From: Sphingomonadales bacterium
Lineage (GTDB): Bacteria; Bacteroidota; Bacteroidia; UBA7662
Direction of reading: 5' to 3'
Assembly (NCBI GenBank): GCA_016872125.1
Contig: VHBD01000105.1
Span: 1 to 5,381, forward strand
DNA: 5,381 nucleotides
Numbering within the stretch: position 1 is the stretch's first letter; each line of letters opens with the position of its first letter. The notes beneath the pieces are model-generated. The model made no database searches, was not told the origin of the DNA, and saw only the letters and a list, made by a program, of their open reading frames with translations. Made by a program: the position numbers and the translations under genes. Of this stretch, positions 1 through 5,381 are shown piece by piece.

Positions 1-477
1 TTGGGATGGTTGTGGTCGGGAGACCGAGAAGGTTTGAGCGATCGTAGAACCATGGAATGGATACGCAAGCAACATAAACGGCCGGATCATCCGTGGGCTA
101 CCTTGGATACGACCCTTCGATGCAGACTCCTGCAGTGGAATGAGCCTGTAACATTAATTGCGGGAATGAAGGACTCCTTCAATCTCGCACCATGCCAAGG
201 CGGGGCCCTGCAATTGGTGCACCTCTTCGGTCCTCAAGCGGTTCAACTTACCCGCAAAGTGGATGCCGTGGTCTTGGGTAGCCGTAGCCGCGTTGAGTGG
301 CCTCTGAGTCAACCACCCACTTGTTTGATCATGGTCGGGAGCCATAGCCACCCGTACCGAAGGCTGATCGCATCCCTATGCCTGCAGCAAGGAATCGTTT
401 TCTCTGATCTTAGCCAATCCAACCTGCCTGATTCGAAGGTAAATTCGCCCTATCCTACCCCTAATCGTACCTTATGA
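1..477 (+). CDS. 3' end of an unidentified gene, possibly a ComEC/Rec2-type C-terminal tail
   Basis: The reading frame is open from the first base of the window, so the gene most likely begins upstream. 158 codons are visible before a TGA. The fragment is soluble-looking, with no hydrophobic segment long enough to be a membrane helix. It opens with WLWSGD and has later blocks DAVVLGSRSRVEW (about residues 88-100), a strand ending in MVGSHSHPYRRL (111-122), then QQGIVFSDL (129-137). The order 'D-hydrophobic strand, N/S-x-R, then hydrophobic strand, GS-x-S, basic helix, G-I-x-F' resembles what I remember of the tail after the membrane Competence domain in Bacteroidota ComEC proteins, which lack the metallo-beta-lactamase part. 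That is inference from pattern memory, and the protein could be something unrelated. Its stop codon overlaps the ATG of the next gene (TTATGA), so the two are probably cotranscribed and translationally coupled. The last 15 residues are polar and proline-rich, as in a disordered tail. Confidence 0.6.
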   Translation: MGWLWSGDREGLSDRRTMEWIRKQHKRPDHPWATLDTTLRCRLLQWNEPVTLIAGMKDSFNLAPCQGGALQLVHLFGPQAVQLTRKVDAVVLGSRSRVEWPLSQPPTCLIMVGSHSHPYRRLIASLCLQQGIVFSDLSQSNLPDSKVNSPYPTPNRTL

Positions 478-1235
478 TCCGCTACCGCTTGGAAGATCGT
501 ATTGCCAGGATTACCCTAAACCGGCCAGACAAAAAGAACGCCTTCAGCCCGGCAATGGTCGAGGCGTTGTTATCTGCCGCAACCCAGGCCATGGACGACG
601 ACCAGGTAAGGGCCCTGGTATTGGATGCGGAAGGGGATGTATTCTCTGCGGGTGCTGACCTGGATGCCCTGCAAACCATGCAGGGATGGAGCGCGGAGGA
701 ACAAAGGCAAGATTCACTCAAACTGGCTGAGCTTTACCGCCTTCTGTACAGCGGCCCCAAGCCCGTCATAGGCTTGGTTCAAGGGCACGCCCTGGCGGGT
801 GGTTGCGGATTGGTCTCGGTCTGCGATTGGGTCTTTGCGGTTCCTTCAGCACAATTCGCCTACACCGAAGTTGCCATCGGCTTTGTTCCGGCCATGGTCT
901 CGGTGTTCTTGTGCCGTAAAATGGGAGAAGGCTTTGCCAGGCCACTTTTGTTGAATGCAGCCCGCATCAGCGCTGAGGAAGCCCTTGGTTGTGGCCTCGT
1001 TTATAAAGTTGTCGCGCCTGAGGACTTGGAGCTTAGCGCCCTTGAATTTGTGCGGAATCTGATCGCACGCAACAGCGGTAACTCCATTGCTTTAACCAAA
1101 GCGCTTTTGGCCAAAAATGCAGGCTTGGATCAGGCCATGGCTCATGCGATAGAAACCAATGTAGAAGCACGGCAAAGCGAGGCCTGCAAAAGCGGGGTAA
1201 GCTCCTTTTTGAACAAAGAGAAAATCCGTTGGTAG
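474..1235 (+). CDS. Enoyl-CoA hydratase/isomerase family protein (crotonase fold), LiuC/AtuE-like
   Basis: This 253-residue protein has the normal length and full architecture of a single-domain crotonase. The N-terminal strand pair ends in ITLNRPDKKNAFS (residues 13-25). The first oxyanion-hole segment is FSAGADL (57-63), and the second is GHALAGGCGL (104-113) followed by CD. The segment YTEVAIGFVPA (130-140) carries Glu132, which aligns with the second catalytic Glu (E164 of rat crotonase). At the place of the first Glu (E144 in the GGGCEL motif) there is Gly112, exactly 20 residues earlier. That pattern is known for LiuC and AtuE hydratases of leucine and acyclic-terpene breakdown. The C-terminal SSFLNKEKIRW matches the family's usual tail. 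The likely reaction is reversible hydration of a 2-enoyl-CoA such as 3-methylglutaconyl-CoA, in the cytoplasm; the exact substrate cannot be read from sequence. The ATG overlaps the upstream stop (ATGA), which fixes the start without needing a ribosome binding site. Confidence 0.93.
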   Translation: MIRYRLEDRIARITLNRPDKKNAFSPAMVEALLSAATQAMDDDQVRALVLDAEGDVFSAGADLDALQTMQGWSAEEQRQDSLKLAELYRLLYSGPKPVIGLVQGHALAGGCGLVSVCDWVFAVPSAQFAYTEVAIGFVPAMVSVFLCRKMGEGFARPLLLNAARISAEEALGCGLVYKVVAPEDLELSALEFVRNLIARNSGNSIALTKALLAKNAGLDQAMAHAIETNVEARQSEACKSGVSSFLNKEKIRW

Positions 1236-1314
1236 GGACAGAACAGCACAGCGCGACGGTCCAGACCCAGAAGTTTGAGCGCTATTGGTGCGGAAAAAGG
1301 AGTCCAAAACCGCT

Positions 1315-1325
1315 CTAGAATCTAG
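1315..1325. repeat. Short perfect palindrome in the suf upstream region
   Basis: CTAGA and TCTAG flank a single central A, giving an 11-base perfect inverted repeat. It lies 20 bases upstream of the candidate -7 element, where the -33 contact would be expected. It could be an operator for a small dimeric regulator. It does not resemble the known IscR type 2 consensus, and a palindrome this short can arise by chance. Confidence 0.3.
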
Positions 1326-1344
1326 CATGGAGCGTCTTTGAGGC

Positions 1345-1352
1345 TATCTTTG
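1345..1352 (+). promoter_or_regulatory. Candidate Bacteroidota-type promoter (-7 element) for the suf operon
   Basis: TATCTTTG matches the Bacteroidota primary-sigma -7 consensus TAnnTTTG at all six defined positions. It sits in the only intergenic gap of useful size. Transcription would start near 1358-1360 and leave a leader of about 70 bases before the sufB ATG. A matching TTTG or TTG -33 element at the usual 17-23 base spacing is not visible, so the promoter may be weak or activator-dependent. The assignment depends on the host being a Bacteroidota member. Confidence 0.45.
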
Positions 1353-1362
1353 CATTTGCTAA

Positions 1363-1380
1363 GTCCGCCCCTAAGTGGAC
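1363..1380 (+). promoter_or_regulatory. Small hairpin in the predicted sufB leader
   Basis: GTCCGC (1363-1368) can pair with GTGGAC (1375-1380) in a six-pair stem with one G-U wobble and a six-base loop. It would form at the very 5' end of the transcript made from the promoter at 1345-1352. It has no U tract, so it is not a terminator. It might stabilise the messenger or affect translation, or have no function. Confidence 0.25.
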
Positions 1381-1389
1381 CCCACGCAA

Positions 1390-1443
1390 ATGACCAAACG
1401 AAATGCCTCCAACTTTGTTCCTCCAACATGCGTGGTGATCTGA
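1390..1443 (+). other. Possible 17-codon leader ORF overlapping the sufB start
   Basis: An ATG at 1390 opens a 17-codon frame that ends at TGA 1441-1443. It is in a different frame from sufB and runs 16 bases past the sufB ATG at 1428. It lies inside the predicted leader, so ribosomes translating it could affect initiation at sufB. There is no clear ribosome binding site, no run of regulatory codons and no homology I recognise. An ORF of this size is expected by chance. Confidence 0.12.
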
Positions 1444-2915
1444 CGAATCCTGTTCCCGATGTGAATGAACATTCCGAAGAAGAGCTCCTTCTAAACCAAT
1501 GGGCAGAGCAAGATTATGCGTTCGGATTTGTCAGTGACATCGAACAAGACATCGTTCCCAAAGGCCTGAATGAAGACGTCATTCGTTGGATTAGTGCCCG
1601 CAAGGAGGAGCCGTCTTGGCTCTTGGATTGGCGCCTCAAGGCTTATCGTCACTGGTTGAGCATGCCAACCCCGGAATGGGCCCATTTGGAGATTCCCGCC
1701 ATTGATTTTCAAGACATCTCCTATTACGCAGCTCCCAAAGCCGCTGCCAAGCTCAATTCCCTGGACGAACTGGATCCTGAAATTAAATCCACCTACGATA
1801 AGCTTGGGATCCCCTTGGAGGAGCAACTGATCCTGGCCGGTGTAGCCGTGGATGCAGTCTTGGATTCAGTTTCTGTTGTAACAACATACAAAGAAAAACT
1901 TGCCGAGAAGGGCATCATCTTCTGTTCCTTCTCAGAAGCTGTACGCGAACATCCTGATTTAGTTCGAAAACACCTGGGCAAAGTGGTGCCCTACACCGAT
2001 AATTATTATGCCGCTCTAAATTCAGCAGTCTTCTCGGACGGGTCTTTTGTGTACATCCCCAAAGGGGTTCGTTGTCCCATGGAACTCAGTACGTACTTCA
2101 GAATCAATGCTGCAGGAACGGGACAATTCGAACGCACCCTGATCGTGGCTGATGATGATGCCTATGTTTCGTATTTGGAGGGTTGCACCGCACCCAAGCG
2201 TGATGAAAATCAATTGCATGCCGCTGTGGTCGAATTGGTCGCCATGAACCGTTCAGAAATACGGTATGCCACTGTCCAAAATTGGTATCCTGGTGACGCC
2301 CAGGGAATTGGTGGCATCTACAATTTTGTGACCAAACGGGGTCTTTGCCAAGGCCTTGCCTCCAAAATTTCATGGACCCAAGTTGAAACAGGTTCCGCCA
2401 TCACGTGGAAATACCCGTCGGTGGTCCTTTTGGGTGATCGCAGCACGGGCGAGTTCTATTCGGTGGCCCTTGCGGCCCGAGCACAACAAGCCGATACCGG
2501 CACCAAAATGATTCACATCGGCAAAAACACCACCAGCCGTATAGTGAGCAAAGGCATCAGTGCAGGTAGGGGTCAAAACGCCTACCGGGGTTTGGTCAAG
2601 GTCCGGAAAACCGCTACCAATGCTCGCAATTACTCCCAATGCGATTCGCTCTTGATGGGGGATCGCTGTGGCGCCCATACCTACCCCTATTTTGAAATCA
2701 ACTGTCCGGATGCCCAAGTGGAGCATGAAGCGACGACCTCCAAGATTGAAGAGGATCTGCTCTATTATTGCCAACAAAGAGGCCTGCCCACTGAGGAGGC
2801 TATTGCGTTGATTGTAAACGGATACGCCAAAGAAGTTTTGGACAAATTGCCCATGGAATTTGCGGTTGAAGCAAGGAAGCTCCTCGCCATTTCTTTGGAA
2901 GGCAGTGTGGGTTAA
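1428..2915 (+). CDS. sufB: SufB, Fe-S cluster assembly scaffold subunit
   Basis: SufB is the core subunit of the cytoplasmic SufBC2D scaffold, where iron and SufS-derived sulfur are assembled into Fe-S clusters. From the ATG at 1428 the product is 495 residues, the same length as E. coli SufB. The N-terminal part contains GFVSDIEQDIVPKGLNEDVI and ISARKEEPSWLLDWRLKAYRHW. The beta-helix core begins around FSDGSFVYIPKGVRCP (202-217), and LEGCTAP carries Cys253 (probably Cys254 of E. coli). Cys405 in QCDS and Glu434 in EHEATTS fall at the numbers reported as essential in E. coli, and the C terminus LLAISLEGSVG is canonical. The frame is open further up, to a TTG at 1338, but the extra 30 residues are unlike any SufB and would cover the predicted promoter. 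No Shine-Dalgarno sequence precedes the ATG, as is common in Bacteroidota. It is the first gene of the suf operon; no sufA, iscR or sufR precedes it. Confidence 0.97.
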   Translation: MRGDLTNPVPDVNEHSEEELLLNQWAEQDYAFGFVSDIEQDIVPKGLNEDVIRWISARKEEPSWLLDWRLKAYRHWLSMPTPEWAHLEIPAIDFQDISYYAAPKAAAKLNSLDELDPEIKSTYDKLGIPLEEQLILAGVAVDAVLDSVSVVTTYKEKLAEKGIIFCSFSEAVREHPDLVRKHLGKVVPYTDNYYAALNSAVFSDGSFVYIPKGVRCPMELSTYFRINAAGTGQFERTLIVADDDAYVSYLEGCTAPKRDENQLHAAVVELVAMNRSEIRYATVQNWYPGDAQGIGGIYNFVTKRGLCQGLASKISWTQVETGSAITWKYPSVVLLGDRSTGEFYSVALAARAQQADTGTKMIHIGKNTTSRIVSKGISAGRGQNAYRGLVKVRKTATNARNYSQCDSLLMGDRCGAHTYPYFEINCPDAQVEHEATTSKIEEDLLYYCQQRGLPTEEAIALIVNGYAKEVLDKLPMEFAVEARKLLAISLEGSVG

Positions 2916-2961
2916 CTTTTCTCAGCGACAGCCAACCTGATTCAATTATTTTGAAAATTAT
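2916..2961 (+). promoter_or_regulatory. A/T-rich leader of sufC in the sufB-sufC gap
   Basis: This 46-base gap contains no Shine-Dalgarno sequence. Its last 16 bases are almost pure A/T and include the perfect 11-base palindrome ATTTTGAAAAT (2948-2958), which ends three bases before the ATG. A/T-rich, unstructured upstream sequence is known to help translation start in Bacteroidota. TATTTTG (2947-2953) falls one base short of a TAnnTTTG promoter element, and it lies too near the start codon to leave a useful leader. The best reading is a translation-initiation region. Confidence 0.35.
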
Positions 2962-3708
2962 ATGTTAGAAATCATCGATTTGCATGCATCCGTTGATGAC
3001 AAACCTATCCTCAAAGGTTTGAACCTCCAAATTCGTCCGGGAGAGGTGCATGCAATCATGGGGCCTAACGGCTCGGGCAAATCAACCCTATCGCATGTCT
3101 TGGCTGGTAGGCCCGGTTACGATGTCCGTGGATCCGTTCGATTCAACGGGCAAGATCTATTGAATTTGACGCCCGAAGAACGGGCTTGGGCCGGACTCTT
3201 TTTGGCTTTTCAATATCCCGTGGAAATCCCTGGGGTAAGCAACACCAATTTTATGCGTTCCGCCCTAAACCAAGTGCGGAGCCACCGGGGTTTACCGGCT
3301 CTTGAAGCGGGAGATTTTCTGAAAATCATGCGCGAAAAGGCCGCCTTGGTTCAATTGGATCCATCCTTTTTGTCAAGGCCCGTAAACCTGGGCTTCTCGG
3401 GGGGCGAAAAGAAACGAAACGAAATTTTCCAAATGGCCATGCTGGATCCCCAACTGGCCATCTTGGATGAAACTGATTCGGGCCTTGACATTGATGCTTT
3501 GCGCATTGTGGCCGAAGGGGTTCGCAAGCTGCGCAGGGAGGACAACAGCTTTTTGATCATCACGCATTACCAACGTTTGTTGGATCACCTTCGACCCGAC
3601 ATCGTCCATGTTTTGATGGATGGCAAGATCGTACGCACCGGGAACGATACCCTCGCTCTCGAGTTGGAAGAAAAAGGCTACGATTGGCTCAAAGCAGAAT
3701 TGGCATGA
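2962..3708 (+). CDS. sufC: SufC, ATPase of the SufBCD complex
   Basis: SufC is a soluble ABC-type ATPase. Two copies bind SufB and SufD, and ATP-driven dimerisation reshapes the scaffold during cluster assembly. The 248-residue length equals that of E. coli SufC. All nucleotide-binding motifs are present: Walker A GPNGSGKST (34-42, Lys40), Q-loop FQYP (Gln84), ABC signature FSGGEKKRNE (145-154), Walker B ILDETDSGLD (167-176, catalytic Glu170) and the H-loop ITHYQ with His202. The EKKRNE after the signature and the DETDSGLDIDAL block separate SufC from transporter ATPases. No membrane-protein partner is nearby. The ATG at 2962 gives the usual SufC beginning (MLEIIDLHASV). The gene ends in an ATGA overlap with sufD. 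Confidence 0.98.
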   Translation: MLEIIDLHASVDDKPILKGLNLQIRPGEVHAIMGPNGSGKSTLSHVLAGRPGYDVRGSVRFNGQDLLNLTPEERAWAGLFLAFQYPVEIPGVSNTNFMRSALNQVRSHRGLPALEAGDFLKIMREKAALVQLDPSFLSRPVNLGFSGGEKKRNEIFQMAMLDPQLAILDETDSGLDIDALRIVAEGVRKLRREDNSFLIITHYQRLLDHLRPDIVHVLMDGKIVRTGNDTLALELEEKGYDWLKAELA

Positions 3709-4889
3709 GTTCAAGCCATACAGCCCAATCGACCACCAAGATCGCATGGCCAAGCAGCCGCTTGGAGGCTTGGAAATATACCGACCTCCATCAATTGGCC
3801 TCCAAGATTTCGAGGAACGAATGCCCCCTGTCGCCTTTAGGATGGCAAGGTCAACCCCATGAATTGCAGGGCCTTTTCACGGAATTGCACAACGCCGAGC
3901 CGCTCTTCCCCGCATTCGATGAGCTCAGCGGGTTGATTCATGCCGCAAGGCATGGTGGGTGGCATGCCCATATCCCTGCCGGGACCACCTGCGATGCTCC
4001 GCTTCGATTATCGCACGCCCCTTCGGTGACCGCAGGTTGGTCGGGCTTTACCCACCAAATTCAAGTGGATGAAGGGGCACAGCTCACCCTTATCGAAGAA
4101 TTTGATGAAGGGAGGCCTGAAGTGAATAACGCCGAAAGAAGCGCCCCGCAAGAAAGCGACAATACCCCTGTTGAGAAAATGAATTTGCACCACCTGCAGG
4201 TTCACCTAGGCCGAGGCGCGAAGCTGAAATTGATCCGCCTCTTTCATTGCCCCACGGGCAAAGCCCTTGTACACCAAATCGATGCTCTGCAAGAAGGAGA
4301 GAGCAACCTCGAGGTTCAAACCATCTCCTTGGGTTCCGGAATAATTCGCAACAACATTCACATTCAGCAAAAGGGGGATCGTTGTTCCAGCACTTTGCTG
4401 GGATTAAGTGTGGCCTTCGGGGGAGGACATCTCGACCAATACAGCAGAATTCAGCATCATGCCCTGGAAGGGAACAGCCATCAACACTATAAAGCCATTG
4501 CTGCGCCCAATTCCACCACCATATTTAACGGTGTTTTGAGGGTAGAACCTCATGCCCAACAAACCAACGCCTATCAACGCAGCAGCAATTTGATGTTGGA
4601 TCCGGCGTCTTTGGTACAGGGTCAACCTTCGAAGCCGAATTTACGCTCCGGCAAGGTCAACGCCAAACCTGAATTGCAGATCTTTGCCGATAACGTCAAA
4701 TGCTCCCATGGCGCAACCATGGGCAAGCTTAACACCGAATCCATCTTTTATTTGCAAAGCCGTGGGCTTTCTTTCGAAGAAGCACAAAGGATGCTTACCC
4801 TGGCCTTTGCCATGGAAATCGTTGATCAGCTGGAAGATGAAGGTATACGCACCAAGGTAATAACCCACTTGGATCAGCTGGAATGGTGA
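3705..4889 (+). CDS. sufD: SufD, Fe-S cluster assembly scaffold subunit
   Basis: SufD is the SufB paralogue that pairs with it in SufBC2D and is needed for iron acquisition during cluster building. The conserved N-terminal block RLEAWKYTDL lies at residues 19-28, and the C-terminal core has ADNVKCSHGATMGKL then IFYLQSRGLSFEEAQRML. His335 in KCSHG matches the His360 that works with SufB Cys405 in E. coli. The start was set at 3705 because this ATG overlaps the sufC stop (ATGA); the frame also allows an ATG at 3684, adding only seven residues inside sufC. At 394 residues it is shorter than E. coli SufD (423). The deficit is nearly all before the RxExWKYT motif, where only 18 residues precede Arg19, so the usual N-terminal helical segment is mostly missing. 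A polar stretch near residues 139-158, rich in N, E, Q and S, looks like a loop insertion. Confidence 0.96.
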   Translation: MSSSHTAQSTTKIAWPSSRLEAWKYTDLHQLASKISRNECPLSPLGWQGQPHELQGLFTELHNAEPLFPAFDELSGLIHAARHGGWHAHIPAGTTCDAPLRLSHAPSVTAGWSGFTHQIQVDEGAQLTLIEEFDEGRPEVNNAERSAPQESDNTPVEKMNLHHLQVHLGRGAKLKLIRLFHCPTGKALVHQIDALQEGESNLEVQTISLGSGIIRNNIHIQQKGDRCSSTLLGLSVAFGGGHLDQYSRIQHHALEGNSHQHYKAIAAPNSTTIFNGVLRVEPHAQQTNAYQRSSNLMLDPASLVQGQPSKPNLRSGKVNAKPELQIFADNVKCSHGATMGKLNTESIFYLQSRGLSFEEAQRMLTLAFAMEIVDQLEDEGIRTKVITHLDQLEW

Positions 4890-5381
4890 TGACGGATTTG
4901 AAACCTTCTGCTTCGCGGGACTCGCCTTTTCGGGATGAGTTTCCTGAGTTATTGGTCAAGGTGCATGGGCATGATTTAGTTTATCTCGACAATGCCTCCA
5001 GCACCCTGAAACCCATGGCTGTTCTGGATGCAGAGCGAAATTTCTACAGCACATCCTACGCCAACGTCCACCGAGGGGTACACCACTTGAGCCAAATGGC
5101 CACGGAGGCCTACGAAGATGCACGACGCAAGGTGGCCAATTTCATTGTTGCCCGTTCCGCAAATGAAATCGTCTTCACCAAAGGAACCACCGAAGCCATT
5201 AACCTCTTGGCCAACAGCTGGGGAACCACATTCATAGGATCAGGAGACGAAATCCTCGTCTCGGCGATGGAACATCATGCCAACCTGGTTCCCTGGCAAA
5301 TGCTCTGCCAACGCAGCGGCGCAACGCTTCAAATTGTTCCCCTTAACGATGCAGGAGCATTGGACCTGCAGGCCTTGGATC
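4889..5381 (+). CDS. sufS: SufS, PLP-dependent cysteine desulfurase (5' part)
   Basis: Group II cysteine desulfurases turn L-cysteine into alanine and leave a persulfide on an active-site Cys, which is passed to SufE or SufU and then to SufB. The visible 164 codons show family landmarks in order: YLDNASSTLKP (32-42), NVHRGVHHLS (59-68), FTKGTTEAINLLA (96-108) and MEHHANLVPWQ (127-137), whose histidine region stacks on the PLP ring. The 'HRGVHxLS' and 'MEHHANxVPWQ' versions point to SufS/CsdA rather than to IscS/NifS. The PLP-binding lysine and the catalytic cysteine lie beyond the window and cannot be checked. The ATG at 4889 shares one base with the sufD TGA (TGATG), so translation is probably coupled. 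The frame is open to the last base, so the gene is cut only by the window edge. Confidence 0.96.
   Translation, partial: MTDLKPSASRDSPFRDEFPELLVKVHGHDLVYLDNASSTLKPMAVLDAERNFYSTSYANVHRGVHHLSQMATEAYEDARRKVANFIVARSANEIVFTKGTTEAINLLANSWGTTFIGSGDEILVSAMEHHANLVPWQMLCQRSGATLQIVPLNDAGALDLQALD

Noticed and set aside
1236..1310. A terminator after the hydratase gene
   Set aside because: The best pairing (GGAC at 1236-1239 with GTCC at 1259-1262) is only four pairs with a long loop, and no T tract follows it.
1338..1427. An extended sufB start at TTG 1338, adding 30 residues
   Set aside because: The added residues look nothing like a SufB N terminus, and the extension would cover the TAnnTTTG element and leader. 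Starting at 1428 gives exactly the family length and puts Cys405 and Glu434 at their known numbers.
1311..1430. An IscR-type operator or Fe-S riboswitch before sufB
   Set aside because: The palindrome does not match the IscR type 2 consensus I know, and no known riboswitch core could be recognised.
2370..2777. A 135-codon antisense ORF opposite sufB
   Set aside because: It lies wholly within the conserved SufB core on the other strand. Its translation has no recognisable domain, and it is best explained as a codon-use shadow.
3684..3704. A sufD start at ATG 3684
   Set aside because: It lies inside sufC and adds seven residues with no conserved match. The ATG at 3705 forms the typical ATGA overlap with the sufC stop.
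3373..3753. A 126-codon antisense ORF opposite the end of sufC and the start of sufD
   Set aside because: It spans two certain genes whose sense-strand motifs are intact, and it shows no promoter, start context or family signature.
3620..3862. An 80-codon + strand ORF across the sufC-sufD junction in a third frame
   Set aside because: Both flanking frames are certain Suf proteins with conserved residues through the overlap, so this frame is incidental.
1..5381. Mobile elements, CRISPR arrays, tRNA or rRNA genes
   Set aside because: No terminal repeats, transposase motifs, spaced direct repeats or RNA-gene landmarks were seen; coding sequence fills nearly all of the window.

Overview
The window reads as a compact stretch of bacterial chromosome with every gene on the + strand. 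In order it holds the 3' end of an unidentified gene, a crotonase-family enoyl-CoA hydratase, and the Fe-S cluster assembly genes sufB, sufC, sufD and the first third of sufS. The Bacteroidota (Cytophaga-Flavobacterium-Bacteroides group) is the best guess for the host. The reasons are a perfect TAnnTTTG -7 element upstream of sufB, start codons without a clear Shine-Dalgarno sequence and with A/T-rich leaders, the bare sufB-C-D-S order, and a crotonase 'EVxIGFVPAxVxVFLxRKxGE' segment that I associate with that phylum. This assignment rests on remembered family patterns, not on a search. Base composition is balanced and codon use looks uniform, so nothing suggests recent transfer.

Region 1-1235 is a two-gene, tightly coupled unit. 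The partial upstream gene ends in an ATGA overlap with the hydratase. The hydratase is most like LiuC/AtuE-type enzymes (methylglutaconyl-CoA or related hydratases), because it has only one of the two classical catalytic glutamates. The upstream fragment may be the C-terminal tail of a ComEC/Rec2-type protein, but this is weak.

Region 1236-1427 (192 bases) is the only sizeable intergenic gap. It holds a palindrome, a Bacteroidota-type promoter element, a small leader hairpin and a 17-codon ORF running into the sufB start, and it probably drives the suf operon. No convincing terminator was seen.

Region 1428-5381 is the suf operon. SufB, SufC and SufD form the cytoplasmic SufBC2D scaffold on which clusters are built. 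SufC powers it with ATP, and SufS draws sulfur from cysteine. The sufC-sufD junction is an ATGA overlap and the sufD-sufS junction a TGATG overlap, which fits one coupled transcript. All the catalytic and metal-binding residues that can be checked are in place. The one structural oddity is a SufD about 26 residues shorter at its N terminus than E. coli SufD.

I found no undescribed system here. This is mostly a well-known housekeeping locus, and the second-look items concern its control region, the short SufD and the identity of the first gene.
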